Below are positions 1 to 10,908 of a stretch of 64,000 nt of DNA, in pieces. A program made the position numbers and the translations under genes. The stretch's first letter is position 1. The number at the start of each line of letters is the position of its first letter. Source of the DNA: Hofstenia miamia (Eukaryota > Xenacoelomorpha > Acoela); contig SCFE01000120.1 of NCBI GenBank assembly GCA_004352715.1, positions 1,501,741 through 1,565,740 on the forward strand, given 5' to 3'. The notes under the pieces were generated by a model that ran no database searches, was not told the origin of the DNA, and saw only the letters and a list, made by a program, of their open reading frames with translations.

Positions 1-10
1 GTTTATTAAC

Positions 11-474
11 AACTAAAAACAATACAATTAGACAACATAATTACCATTATTTCTAATAATGTCCTCAAAATGTCTCATCATATCGTTTGCCTCAGTCAGC
101 AGATGAGGAACACATCTAGTGGCCTTCTAAGTTTTCTCTAAATCTTCCTTAAGAATTCGATGTATTATGCTTTCAGACAAACCTAACATTTCACTCACTC
201 AGAGAAATTTTTTACCCGTGGTATACTGTTTCTCCTTAATTCACTAATCCATCTTCCTTTCCCACTTGCTTGCGAACCCGTGTGCCATCATCAATTTCCT
301 TAACAAACTGTTGAATGCGGAGCACAGAAGGACAATTGCTTGGCGACGCAGTTGATAACATTTGATCATTTCCGTACATTTCGCGTTGCATCTTCTGTGT
401 GTTTCAGTTAAAAAATACATGCTTTCAACAGTGAAATTCATAATTATATGATAAGTGCAATGTGGCAAATGCAC
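11..474 (-). pseudogene. mariner/Tc1-type transposase fragment (N-terminal DNA-binding region)
   Basis: On the minus strand, 474-244 reads as a short open frame ending WERKMD. After a stop and frame breaks, 199-16 reads a helix-turn-helix-like stretch (GLSESIIHRILKEDL), then an in-frame stop, then a VPHLLTEAND segment. A 'GxSxSTxHRILKxDL' block followed by 'VPHxLT' is the usual end of the DNA-binding part of mariner-family transposases. No DDE catalytic block is present; the fragment runs off the window edge or was truncated. Family membership is inferred from these two short motifs only. Confidence 0.45.
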
Positions 475-1152
475 TCACAGCTTACAGCAGATTTTATATT
501 TTGATTTTTACGTAAACTACAAATTCGCCTTACTCTCCGGGCTGTAACATATGTGACAGGTTACATTATATGATATTGTCTGATTTTATGTCGTTAATGT
601 GATTTTGATAAAAAACCAACTAATTACGAAAGAACCTATACTATTTTGATCCAAGATTTGGCAACAGAATGACTGTCTAATAATATTTTAATACGATTCT
701 CGCCTATTCCTTAACAAAGGACTTTAATTGAATAAAATAATACAGCTTTCAAAATTATATTGTTAAAGATATTAATTTATTAATAAACAAAGATTAGTAA
801 AAAGTTACATCGACTAAGTAATTTAGTTTTAGAGTTTTTATGCAGTATTCTACATTAGTAGCTTTTTACAAACATAAACGAAATTCCCGCTCGCTTAATA
901 TTAATTACTGAATGATTCAAACAGTATACAATATTACTGCTTTAAAAAAACTTTTTTTACAAGTCATACTGTAGATTAAGTACTTTAAATCATGTTTTTC
1001 CCCTTTCTAAAGAGATTAATTTCTAAATTTTTAAACCACACTAAAAATAATATATATTCTGATTTGTTTTGACTGGCTACTAACAATTCTTGTGATTTAG
1101 CTGGGTTGCAATTATCGAATTCTTAGAACGGACACAGCCCTTTAGTTGTCAG
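475..1152. other. AT-rich non-coding DNA upstream of the first recognised exon
   Basis: No coding signal was seen. The 3' end has a pyrimidine-containing acceptor ending in cag just before 1153, so at least the end of this stretch is probably intron. Confidence 0.4.
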
Positions 1153-1284
1153 AAATCACCAACCCCATCATCTACACCACAGCCTCTTAATAAGACTAAC
1201 TTAGAACAACCAAAGCCCATAAATATGATGCAACCGCCGCTTCCTAACATTGGATCGCAGCCCCCTGTCAATCCTTCACTGCAG
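1153..1284 (+). CDS. host gene, third-last coding exon (proline-rich)
   Basis: A GC-richer 132-bp open segment is flanked by an acceptor (ttgtcag, ending 1152) and a perfect donor (CAG|gtaagt at 1284/1285). It encodes a Pro/Ser/Thr/Gln-rich, unstructured-looking peptide with stretches such as QPPLPNIGSQPP. The frame is complete at the donor (phase 0) and matches the phase of the exon at 3038. Earlier exons lie outside the window. I do not recognise the gene. Confidence 0.6.
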
Positions 1285-3037
1285 GTAAGTTGCATTTACT
1301 TATATAGTAGTTAATGCATGTAGGACCTATATATGTTACATTTTACACATAGACATGTAAAACTACTTTTGTCCTGCCTAGTATATCTAAAATGTATTGG
1401 AAATCCGCATGTCCATGTAAAAAATTCAAAATATCACAATAGGTAACTCTTGCTATATTAGACATTTTTTGCATTTCTCTGCAATTTCTGTCTATGTTAG
1501 ACATCTTAGTATTTTTATCCTTTCCACTACGATCTTTACATTTTGATGGTATTTTAGATGCAATCGTCGTAGTGGGGTTTCTTGTTTTCCACACATTCCA
1601 TTCAGGGTTGCTACCATATAGAATTTATATTAATGTTACTTTTCTTAAACTATAATTAACCGTCCCTTTCCAATAGTACTATTGAAATGTAAAAGGAAGC
1701 AAATGTGAATTGAGAGAAGCACTTTCGACTTTGTGTGATAATGGTTAATCGAATGCATGCAAGATTTCTGCTCTCTTGTTTTTGAGGGAATTCTCGTTGT
1801 TCTTGGCCGAAATCATGTACAGACGAATATCATAGTAAATTTGAAAAAAAATATTTAACAAAAGTATTCATAGAACTTTTTCTAAGTGAGACTATTTTCT
1901 GTTTTGTATTATTTAAAAATTTATTAAATACTACTGTGGTCCACATTATGAAATCTTCAAAAAATGCTTTGATTTACAAAATTATCTCAATTGAGAAACT
2001 TTCCCCGGGTTGCTGCTTATCGCTTACGTGGCTATCATAGATGCCACATTTCACTAAATCATCTCTTCTGGATATCAAATGAAACAGTTGTAGAAAAACC
2101 TGTAATTATTTGAAAGTATTGTCTATCAGCCCTTGTGATTTTGTGCTGTAAACAATGCGAAAATATTAAATATTTCTGTTGCAAAACCATAAATGCGTTT
2201 TTGAACTAATTTCAATAAGCAAGTGTGTAATTGTACTGCTCGAAGCAGTAGAAGAGCTATTAACGCTATTTTACCTGGGATTTTTCGTAGTAGTTATCCC
2301 TGAGAGGATGGCCGATTTGCCCCCTCCCTAATATCTCGCAAATGGTACATCCTATCAACACCAAATTTGGTGTGGAGATAATTTGAAATGTCAGAAATAT
2401 CTTGGCTTACCATTTATCGGTACTATGTTTAATATGCAAACTATGTGCATATTAATTAGGCTGTGTATCAAATTTATCAATTTCTTAATTTCTAATTATT
2501 GATACAAAATGTTAGAAATATTACTAAATGGGAATCAAGAGAAAGTCCTATAATGCAAATAAAGCATGGAAAACATTTATTATTTTGCATTGATTTCAAT
2601 TTATAGCCTTTACATACAAAATGGTTATTTTTGGTTGCAGTTATCATCTAACAATACTTTCATTTTTTCTCAGGAATTGCACGGATCATAGATGTATTTC
2701 ATTGGAGATGACCAAAGCAGATCAATGACATTTTGTAGGAAAACGTAGAGCAGCTTTGGAACTTAAGTTCAAATGGCTTTCTCTTCATTGTCATTCGTAA
2801 TCCTCAGTTGAATGTCTATGCATCAAACATCCTGACAACCATTAGAAAATTACTCCTGAAAATTATCAAAGAAACAATGCAAGTTGTTTAAGCGTATTTT
2901 AAAGCTTGTTTAGAGAAAAGTCTTTGTTTTCAGTAAAATACTTATATTTATGATGAACATTCTCACTTTGCCTTATGAAATGGGTTTTTCAAATTGCATG
3001 CATAAATCAAATATGTGGTTGTAATCCAATTTTTTAG
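1285..3037 (+). other. intron
   Basis: The intron runs from gtaagt at 1285 to ttttttag at 3037. An antisense open frame at 1343-1594 resembles no family I know and is probably chance or old repeat debris. Confidence 0.55.
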
Positions 3038-3128
3038 ACATCATCTAAGTTGGAGGAAGTCGAAAAGTGGGAATCGAATTATGCGTTTTTTATAAGAGCT
3101 TTGCGTGGAGCAGATATTGAAAAGACGG
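3038..3128 (+). CDS. host gene, second-last coding exon
   Basis: This 91-bp exon has an acceptor aattttttag and a donor g|gtaaat. It starts in phase 0 and leaves one base for the next codon. The peptide has an acidic/aromatic helix-like segment (LEEVEKWESNYAFFIRALRG) running into ADIEKTG. Joined to the next exon it reads D-x-x-x-x-G-x-L-S-F-x-E-A, which resembles an EF-hand loop and exiting helix. The splice phases on both sides agree, and this is the main evidence that the three exons belong together. Confidence 0.6.
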
Positions 3129-3887
3129 GTAAATTCATTTTAATATACTTAAAATGTGAAATGCAAGGCTGTTTTAAACTATGAGAGGATAAGAAATTCT
3201 TTATTCATATAAACTTTCACTGTTTAGAACTGATTGCTATGTGAATTTCACAGTGTAAAGGGTTGCATCAATTTATGCAAAAACAGTACAGGAATTGCTA
3301 AAATCATATTTCCAGGCTATCAATTTTCTACAAACGTTATTGTATTTGTATAATGCAATACTTTGTTGCATTCTGAGAATAGTGAAATTTGAGTAATAGA
3401 TACCTAGTTTTTAAATGACTTTCTTTGAGACAGGATGAGCAAGTTTAAAATTGGGTTTAGAAACATTAATAAAAAACAGCTTCAAGCTCTTAGAACCATT
3501 GATTTCCTACGGTTGGATTATTGGCTCAGCCGAAAATATTATCAATTTATGGTGTGCATCATGTATAAATTTAATATTTTTATTGCGAATTCTTTAAATA
3601 CTTTGCCACGAAAATTTTTTATATTGTTTCTCAAGTTATTTAGTTTCCTATTTATTCAGTTTTCTCTGATAAAATATGTGCTGTGATGAAATGCAATGTT
3701 CAATGCATCTATGAAATAATTGTTACATATATAGACATAATTCTTTCGGTAATATGAAATCTCATTTTTAATTGTTGACGTTGGATTATCATTTCTACCT
3801 TGATTTTTAGTGTGTGTGTTAATGCATATTTTTATTTTTTTGACCTTTTATGGCTCCAAGGGTCCTGTTTTTTATTAAAACTTTTAG
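3129..3887 (+). other. intron
   Basis: The intron runs from gtaaat at 3129 to aacttttag at 3887. The open frame at 3435-3686 inside it is hydrophobic and AT-driven and looks like chance. Confidence 0.5.
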
Positions 3888-4078
3888 GAGTACTATCTTT
3901 TGGTGAAGCTGGTCGAATGATTAACAATTACAATATTGTCTATGGACTTGGAATCTCGGATCAAGCCATCCAGCAATATTTAGCTTCATGCACCCGACCA
4001 GGAGAGAATGTTGTTTTAATCGAGCCCCTGATTGATACAATACGGATTGGAGAACTAAAGCGCCGCTACACTCTATAA
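3888..4078 (+). CDS. host gene, last coding exon and stop codon
   Basis: The acceptor ends at 3887. The first two bases complete the codon split at 3128, and the frame runs to TAA at 4076-4078. It contains GEAGRMINNYNIVYGLGIS and YLASCT, ending GELKRRYTL. The spacing (loop-like DxxxxGxLSFxEA, helix, then a second helix and a weak second loop) suggests a divergent EF-hand pair at the C-terminus of a longer protein with a proline-rich linker. Canonical calcium ligands are incomplete, so calcium binding is not claimed. I cannot assign a name. Confidence 0.6.
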
Positions 4079-5019
4079 ATCAGTGCTCTTAGAGGAGATT
4101 TTATAATATAAATTTCTATTTTTCAAGGAGTCATTTTTATTGAAATAAGAAAAATCAGTTACTGTATATATTTTTAATTTTCAACTTTATAATTTATATT
4201 TTCGTGATATAAATATTCATTTTTGCAAAAAAATTCAGTTGTTTTTATTGATTTAAATTCATCATTATGTTTACTATCTTTTGAAATGCTTCGTAGTTCT
4301 TTTATGAATTTTTATAAAAACTAATTTTTTTGATCTCTTTCAAAAGTTGAGGACAAAATTGGGAAACTTAAAATGAGGTAAGAGATACTTTATTCAGATA
4401 AATGCTTGCAATTGAATAAAACAAATATAAACAAATCTTCAAGGCTAACGATATAGCACTAGTGTATCAATCCCCAGACGAGTTATTGTATAGATTTAAC
4501 AAAATTGTTTTTGTTTAGGAAATATTTTGTATGCTTTTTGAAGTATTTCAATGTTTTTTAACTATCGAATTATCTTAAGAGACAATTATGTGATAGAATT
4601 AAGAACATTAGATCACTTCTAGTATTTCTAATCATTTAATCAAATGCAGCCTATAATTTGAAACCAAAATTTTACACCCGACACCAAGATGAAGTAATTT
4701 AAAAATTATTGAGAGCATTTATATAAAATCCTTCCAACCAACTCTAAACACTAATGATTCAGTTTTTAAATTAAATTTACAGATATTTAAAATTTTGATT
4801 ATTAAGTATTTTTGTCTATTTTATAGAGAGAATAATTAGTAAAATGATGACAATGGCCTTGGTAACCAAAAAACTAGATATCTGTATGTTTTTATTAGGC
4901 TAATAGAATTTCAGAAATACAATGAATTATTGATCTTTTGTTAACCCAAGTTGCATAAGATAATAAATATCATTTACTATCGACCACAACATTTTAATAA
5001 TTGATTTATAAACTCTGGG
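4079..5019. other. 3' flank of host gene; possible poly(A) signal
   Basis: AT-rich and non-coding. An AATAAA hexamer lies at 4415-4420, about 340 bp after the stop codon, and could serve the host gene; nothing else was seen. Confidence 0.3.
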
Positions 5020-6715
5020 CTTCTGAAGCACTTAGGCAGATCTAATAAACAACCATCTTCATTCCAATATGGCTACTAAAAAACAATGCGAAATATATTG
5101 CCGAACCTTTAAATTATATCTTTAATGAAGGCCCAAAATGGAATATTTTTCCCGATTTCTTGAAACAGGCTCATATTACTCCAATTTACAAAAAAGACAA
5201 ACCAAAGTATCCCAAAAACTATCGACCTATATCTATTACATCAGCAATCAGTAAAATATTTGAAAGATTATTACATGAACAATTTACACTTCATTTAAAT
5301 AATCATAAACTATGGTCCAAATCGCAATTTGGTTTCAGATAAAATTGCTCAACATCAGCCGCATTTATACAAACGATAGAAAAATGGAGAGAACTATTGG
5401 ACTAATAAATTTGTTGCGATTGCCTGTCTTGACCTCTCAAATGCATTCGATTTTATTAAACATGATATATTAGTAAGAAAATTAAAATATATTGGTTTTT
5501 CTCTTAACAGTGCTCACCTTATATCTAATCACTTAAGTAATAGACTTCACTAAGTTAAATTAAATGATACTTTTGTAAATTGGTTGTCTGTCAATAATGG
5601 TGTACCTCAAGGAACCATACTAGGTCCCCTGTTTTTTAATATTTATGTGAATGACATGAAGGAAATTACGGACTGCGAAATATTACAATACGCCGATGAT
5701 ACATCTATTTACTGTGGAAATAAATCCTTAGATAAAGCTGTAAAAGTTATTGAATCGAGTTGTATAAAACTGAGCAATTATTTTAGCATGCAAAGATTGC
5801 GTACTAACGCGAAAAAACTGAATTTTGCATAATGCGACCCTTTTGAAAAAAACGACATCTCTGACTATTCAATAAAATTCAATAATTCATCTGTTATACC
5901 TGTTAATAAGTTTAAATATCTAGGAGTAACAATAGATTCAAAGCTTAATTTTACGTCGCAAATAACTATTATTATTAAAAAAAATGGTTATAGGTATAAG
6001 AAAGATATCCCATGTTTCCCAACAGTTACCCCCCAATTGTAGTAATTCAAATGTTTCATGCATTCGTTATGAGTAATTTAAACTATGCCAATATTTTATA
6101 TACTAATGTGCACAGCCTAATGATAAAAAAGCTTCAAAGTTCAACCAAAATGGATATTAAATTTTTGTAACAAAAACTCTTCTAAAACAAGAGAATATAT
6201 TTCAAAATCTATTCTTTTTCCACAAGAATTAATTATTTACAATATTATTATATATTTCTTCAAATTCATAAACATAGTTCCACCCTACGACGAGATATTC
6301 TCATTCTCGACAGATGGTCTCAAGCAAAATAAACAATGAAGAAACTATTCACATGTTAAATTTAATAAAAATATCATGAGTCAATCCTTTATTAATACTG
6401 CAATTTACAACTGGAATATATTGCCAAACGTAATGAAAATAATAGACAACCTTAAAACATTCAAAAAAAATTAAAATCATTAATTATCAATAAAAAGTTT
6501 ATATTAGGTAGATCATGGATAGGATTTAAATTTTATAATAACGACTATACAATAAATCGAAATTAGTAAACTATCCGTAGCCATTGCTTTTTCATTTTTG
6601 TTATTCATTTTGAATTGTACTTAGTAGTTAATGACGCTATTCATTTGAAATATCAGTTATATATTGTAAAAAATTCAAATGAATATAGATTATCTTATCT
6701 TCCCTTATCTTATCT
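5020..6715 (+). pseudogene. non-LTR retrotransposon copy A1, Jockey/CR1-type ORF2 reverse transcriptase, 5'-truncated and decayed
   Basis: Several frames together give reverse transcriptase motifs in order: ITPIYKKDKPKYPKNYRPIS near 5180-5230, a KSQFGFR block ending in a stop (5341), a CLDLSNAFDFI active-site block near 5425, NGVPQGTILGPLFFNIYVND near 5600-5650 and QYADDTSIYCG near 5685-5715. The YADD catalytic pair is intact, but stops and frameshifts break the gene. It aligns along its length with copy A2 at 7133-9601 and ends with the same terminal gaatatagat followed by a short tandem repeat. The start is approximate; upstream homology fades. Confidence 0.8.
6691..6715 (+). repeat. 3' terminal short tandem repeat of copy A1, (TTATC)-type
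   Basis: After the family's terminal gaatatagat comes tatcttatct, a tccc interruption, then ttatcttatct. Copy A2 carries a different repeat, (TTC)8, at the same place, so this is the element's tail rather than a genomic microsatellite. Confidence 0.6.
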
Positions 6716-6808
6716 CTGACTGAATTTGTATTAAAAATGTTGTTGGTGGGAACTCGTATGATTTGAAAATTTTTACATCACAAAAGATAGCAAAGAAATA
6801 GAATAATC

Positions 6809-7131
6809 ATGAAAACAAAAAAGAAACAAGAAATAATTGGCTTAAATGAAAATGGAAATTTTATAAAGAGGATAAGCAGGGATAATAATGTATATGCTGC
6901 CCATCAGAAAACTAATGGAATCTCTTCAGGCAAACAAGTTTCCTTGGAGGAGTGCACAATTCAGGCAATATACAAAACAATTGTACACTGGAAACCCAGA
7001 TTCTACCTAATATACAAGAACAAACAAGGAAATCGCTTTGTGGAAACAATGAGGAAATGTCTAGAACCACTTGCACTTAATGATCAGAATGACGAGAACA
7101 CTTTATTGAAAGCAATGATTCTCCCACACCT
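6809..7131 (+). pseudogene. element D: N-terminal part of an unusual reverse transcriptase protein
   Basis: The open frame contains SLEECTIQAIYKTIVHWKP and, about 30 residues on, a block ending AMILPH. I recall this 'TIQAIYxTIVHWKPN…KA(V/M)M' pattern from the N-terminus of animal predicted proteins that continue into an RT with GTTQGDP and WYADD. The matching RT half is at 9601-10908. The frame runs across the single N at 7132 into the unrelated end of element A2, so the fusion seen there is not a real protein. Family assignment rests on memory of the pattern and no search was done. Confidence 0.5.
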
Positions 7132-7132
7132 N
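7132..7132. other. single-N contig join
   Basis: An isolated n separates element D coding sequence from the endonuclease end of element A2. Other single Ns in the window sit at obvious assembly joins, so the junction here may not be genomic. Confidence 0.6.
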
Positions 7133-7535
7133 TTTTGTTTTGAATTTCCATACTCAGATCACTGCCTTATAGCTACTTATTCGAATATTCTAAAAGTTTG
7201 TAAACCCTCTAAATCTTGGATAAAAATACGAGAAAAATCAACAGAAAATGTCGAAAAACTTCGACAGTATTTAAAAATCGAAAACTGGAGTTCGATATAT
7301 TCATCATTAACAACTAATGAAATGCTATCACATTTTACAAAAACTTTACTTCTCTATTTGGATATATGCTGCCCAGAAAAATATATTCTTTCATCCGAAA
7401 ATACCAAAAAAACTCAGAAATGTTTCAAAACCATAGATTGATTCTAAATGCCTCGATTTAATCGAAATAAAGAAACAGAAATGGAAAAAATACTTAAATT
7501 TCCAAACACTGGAAAATCATAATGCTTATAAATCT
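7133..7535 (+). pseudogene. A2 ORF2, C-terminal end of endonuclease domain
   Basis: The segment right after the N reads FPYSDHCLIATYSN. S-D-H is the terminal catalytic motif of the apurinic endonuclease domain of Jockey/L1-type elements. A lysine-rich linker follows (IEIKKQKWKKYLNFQTL, near 7464-7515). A stop and a frame change near 7530 separate it from the RT frame starting at 7522, so ORF2 is broken once here. Confidence 0.7.
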
Positions 7536-9426
7536 GCAACGAAATTTATGTAACATTGCTATAAGGAAAGCAAGTAATAATTCTTCCCGTTTTCAGTATC
7601 AAAGTCTTTCTTCCCAAAAAAATAAATGGGAATTTGTTAACAATTTGCTAAATAGAAAAAACATGCGAACCGAAGAAATAGAAAGAATATACTATAAAGA
7701 TAAATCCATTACAAATAAGAAGGAAATCTGCAATGCTTTCAATGAAGTTTTCCTAAATTTAGGAAACTACAACGGTATGAATGTACCTTTTTGCCTTAAT
7801 AAACCCAAAGGAACTCCAACCTCTTTCTCTTTTCGTTTTGCAACAAAATATGAAATCATAAAGTCGATACAATGTTTAAAAAATAAATCCAGTGGACCCT
7901 CTCTAATACCAACGTGGTTCCTAAAACTCTCAGGTGACTTAATAGCTGAACCAATATGCTACATTTTAAATAATTGTATAAAACACTCCTTTTTTCCAGA
8001 TGAATTAAAATTGGCAAATATAACACCATTATTTAAAAGAAATGATCCCGAAGATTGCGAAAATTATAGACCCATTTCGATCACTTCTCCAATCAGCAAA
8101 ATTTTTGAACGAATTCTTTTTAATCAAATTAACGAACATCTTTGTAAACATGATCTCTACTCCAAAACACAATATGGTTTTCGTAAAGGTATTTCTACGA
8201 GCGACGCTTTAATACAAGCTACAGAAAAATGGCGATCAACAATAAATGATAATGAATACTCAGCAATTGCTTGCTTAGACCTCTCGAAAGCTTTCGATTC
8301 CATAGACCGCAGTATCTTACTACAAAAAATTAAAATTCTAGGTTTTTCTAATGACAGCATAGGTCTTATCTCCAGTTACTTATACAATCGCATGCAAAGA
8401 GTTAAAATTAATGAATCTTTTTCAGATTGGGTATGCACTAAAAATGGGGTTCCACAGGGTACAATTTTGGGTCCGTTATTATTTAATATTTACATAAATG
8501 ATTTGTCCGAGCAAGTAACATGTGACGTTATACAATATGCAGATGATACAATATTATTTCATTCTAATAAATTTCCCGAAAAAGCGGTTCAAACTCTCGA
8601 AACAAACTGTGCTTCTCTTGCTAAATATTTTCCCTCTATAAAACTAAGAGTAAATCCACTAAAAACTCAATTCTGTATTGTTAAATCAAAAACTAAATCT
8701 ACTGATACTTCAAGATACAAACTTAATTTCAACGGCATTCAAATAAAACAGGTTGAGTCTTTTAAGTACCTCGGAATAATTTTTGACATACATCTAAATT
8801 TTGAAGAGCAACTAAATCATGTTATTAGAAAAATGGCCATATCAATTAAAGCAATTAACTTAATTTCTCAAAAACTTCCAACTAAAGCAAAAATTCAATT
8901 AATATATGCTCTAATATTAAGTCATTTTAACTATGCCAATGTACTCTACACAGATATAAACCAACAATTTCTCAGGAAATTCCAAGTGCAACTAAATTGG
9001 GCTATTAAAGTAGCAGTAAATAATCATAGCTTTAATAAGAATAATGAATATAGAAAAATTTCAAAATTATTTTTACATCCGCAATGTTACATCCATATAA
9101 ATGTCTTAACGACGTTCTTCAAAATAGTTAACAATACTTTACCATACTACAAAAATGACTTTCTTGCTGCAAAATTAGTCAATAAACAAAATATAAGAAC
9201 ACACATAATTCAACCTATTAGGTATAAGAAACGAATAATGAAAAATTCATTTCTAAACACAGCTATAAATATGTGGAATGAATTACCAAAATATATTAAA
9301 CAAATAAGTAAATTAAAAAACTTTAAAATGAATATTAAAAAATATTTTTGCACTTATAATATAAAAAAACTGAAATGGCGAGGTTATAAATTTTATAATC
9401 CTGATTACTCTATTAATAGAAACTAA
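7522..9426 (+). CDS. A2 ORF2, reverse transcriptase (634-codon open frame)
   Basis: A long uninterrupted frame with the RT series: KLANITPLFKR and NYRPISITSPISKIFERIL (about residues 170-200), YGFRKGIST, the first catalytic Asp in ACLDLSKAFDSID (about 250), NGVPQGTILGPLLFNIYIND (about 310-330), QYADDTILF (about 340) and a thumb/C-terminal region ending in a basic tail. This enzyme would copy the element RNA at a nicked target site (target-primed reverse transcription). All catalytic residues are present. The true ORF2 began upstream in the endonuclease domain; the ATG at 7522 is only the first Met after the frameshift. Subfamily within Jockey/CR1 not determined. Confidence 0.85.
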   Translation: MLINLQRNLCNIAIRKASNNSSRFQYQSLSSQKNKWEFVNNLLNRKNMRTEEIERIYYKDKSITNKKEICNAFNEVFLNLGNYNGMNVPFCLNKPKGTPTSFSFRFATKYEIIKSIQCLKNKSSGPSLIPTWFLKLSGDLIAEPICYILNNCIKHSFFPDELKLANITPLFKRNDPEDCENYRPISITSPISKIFERILFNQINEHLCKHDLYSKTQYGFRKGISTSDALIQATEKWRSTINDNEYSAIACLDLSKAFDSIDRSILLQKIKILGFSNDSIGLISSYLYNRMQRVKINESFSDWVCTKNGVPQGTILGPLLFNIYINDLSEQVTCDVIQYADDTILFHSNKFPEKAVQTLETNCASLAKYFPSIKLRVNPLKTQFCIVKSKTKSTDTSRYKLNFNGIQIKQVESFKYLGIIFDIHLNFEEQLNHVIRKMAISIKAINLISQKLPTKAKIQLIYALILSHFNYANVLYTDINQQFLRKFQVQLNWAIKVAVNNHSFNKNNEYRKISKLFLHPQCYIHINVLTTFFKIVNNTLPYYKNDFLAAKLVNKQNIRTHIIQPIRYKKRIMKNSFLNTAINMWNELPKYIKQISKLKNFKMNIKKYFCTYNIKKLKWRGYKFYNPDYSINRN

Positions 9427-9576
9427 CAATCGCCATAGCCCAAGTTAACCACTTTTTATTTGTAAATATTCGTTGTTTTCTTTTTTTTGTTTAGTTTTGT
9501 ATTACTTTCTTGACGCTTTCAGAATTTGTTATCAGTATTTCTATTTATTGTTAAAACAATTTCTGAATATAGATTT

Positions 9577-9600
9577 TTCTTCTTCTTCTTCTTCTTCTTC
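9577..9600 (+). repeat. (TTC)8 terminal repeat of A2
   Basis: Eight perfect TTC units follow the terminal atatagat of the element. This marks its 3' junction with element D. Confidence 0.75.
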
Positions 9601-10908
9601 ATGGAAGTCATGGACCCTCAGGATTGGATGCAAATTATTGGAAGCGGCTATTAACTGCTCACGAACAAACATCAATTGACCTCTGCAGATCGCTACCCAA
9701 CCTTTGGGCATTGGGAACATGCAAATATATAAAGATCTAAGGAGGATAATTGGAGGATGTATTGTTAAATGTGTTTCTGCCGATCTTAAGGAATTGGGTG
9801 GAACTACCCAACTATGCATGGGTCAGAAATCTGGAATCGAATACGCTATTCACTCTCTAAGAGCTAAATTCAACAACATGGAAAACCATGGGATACTTCT
9901 GATTGATGCCACCAATGCCTTTAACTTGCTGAATCAGTCTGTCAGTCAAGCACTATACAATTCATATACCAATCCATCACCACTATATGTGAATAACTCA
10001 ACCTTATGGTCCTCAGAAGGTACTACACAAGGTGACCCTCTCGCAATGCTAATGTACGGGATTGCAACTCTGCCACTGATAGATTCCATTAAAAGGCCTG
10101 ATATAATAAATAGATGGTATGCTGATGATGGAAATATCGTTGGCCCTCTTCATGAGCTGCGAGAAACCTATACAAAGCTTATAATAGATAGACCGGCATA
10201 TGGCTACTTTGTAAATCCACCAAAATGCCAATTGATAGTCAACCAAAATATGAAAGAAATCAACTAATGTAAAAATTACCCTTGGTACAAGAGTTCTTGG
10301 TTCTGTAATTGGAAATACAGAATATTGCGGCTTGTTTTGTAATGAAAAAGTAAACACCTATCTTAATATTCTGAGGAAGCTAGGCGAATTCTCAAAAAGT
10401 TCACCTCACACGTCATATTCATGCCTTACACATGGCATTCAAAGTAAAATCAATTTTATTACAAGAACAACACCACGTTTCAATGAAAAACTCAACAACA
10501 TAGAGAAACTCATAAACAAGAAACTTTTACCAAACCCCAATGGAAGGCCTTCTTCCAATGCTCGTCAGACTATGAGAACGAATATGAAAACTCAATTACT
10601 GTAACAAGACCACTAGACGAACTAGAACCGCTGCAAGCAAACATGGCGCAACACAGAATTATAGCTGACATACAGAAAGTATCAGTAACATCATTACAGC
10701 AAAAAGCAAATGACGTCCTAGATGCCTTAGAAAGTGAGCAGCAATACTCAGTCCGGCTTGCCAAAGAAAAAGGATCATTCATGTGGTTAAATGCCCTTCC
10801 ACTCAAATGATACAATTATCATCTTAGTAAGAGAGATTTTCTAGATGGCATATCGTTTAGATATGGATGGGATCCGCTAAAAATGCCACAATTTTGTCCT
10901 TGTGGACG
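9601..10908 (+). pseudogene. element D: reverse transcriptase and zinc-finger C-terminus
   Basis: In successive frames this reads GPSGLDANYWKRLL (9619 on), RRIIGGCIVKCVSADLKELGG, the first active-site block GILLIDATNAFNLLN (near 9890), SEGTTQGDPLAMLMYG (near 10015) and RWYADDGNIVG (near 10110). It continues through PHTSYSCLTHGIQSKINFI and EKGSFMWLNALPL to FRYGWDPLKMPQFCPCG, where the 992-bp gap begins. GTTQGDP and WYADD differ from the PQGT/YADD of elements A and B, so this is another RT lineage. The CPCG is probably the first half of a C-terminal zinc finger lost in the gap. At least four frame breaks. About 200 residues expected between the N-terminal piece (6809-7131) and GPSG are missing. 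Lineage name unknown to me. Confidence 0.7.

Larger units (their letters stand above)
7133..9600 (+). mobile_element. non-LTR retrotransposon copy A2 (Jockey/CR1-type), 5'-truncated, nested in element D
   Basis: From 5' to 3' it contains the end of the apurinic endonuclease domain, a nearly intact RT frame, a 3' UTR with gaatatagat at the end, and a (TTC)8 tail. The element D reading frame resumes immediately after the tail at 9601 (GPSGLDANYWKRL). This is the best-preserved non-LTR copy in the window. Its 5' end coincides with the single-N join at 7132. Confidence 0.8.

Noticed and set aside
1343-1594. 83-codon antisense open frame in the first intron
   Set aside because: No motif, no support on either side, lies within an intron; probably chance.
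8157-8360. Antisense open frames over RT genes, such as 8157-8360, 12110-12388 and 16805-17155 (+)
   Set aside because: Shadows of the coding strand with no independent motif.
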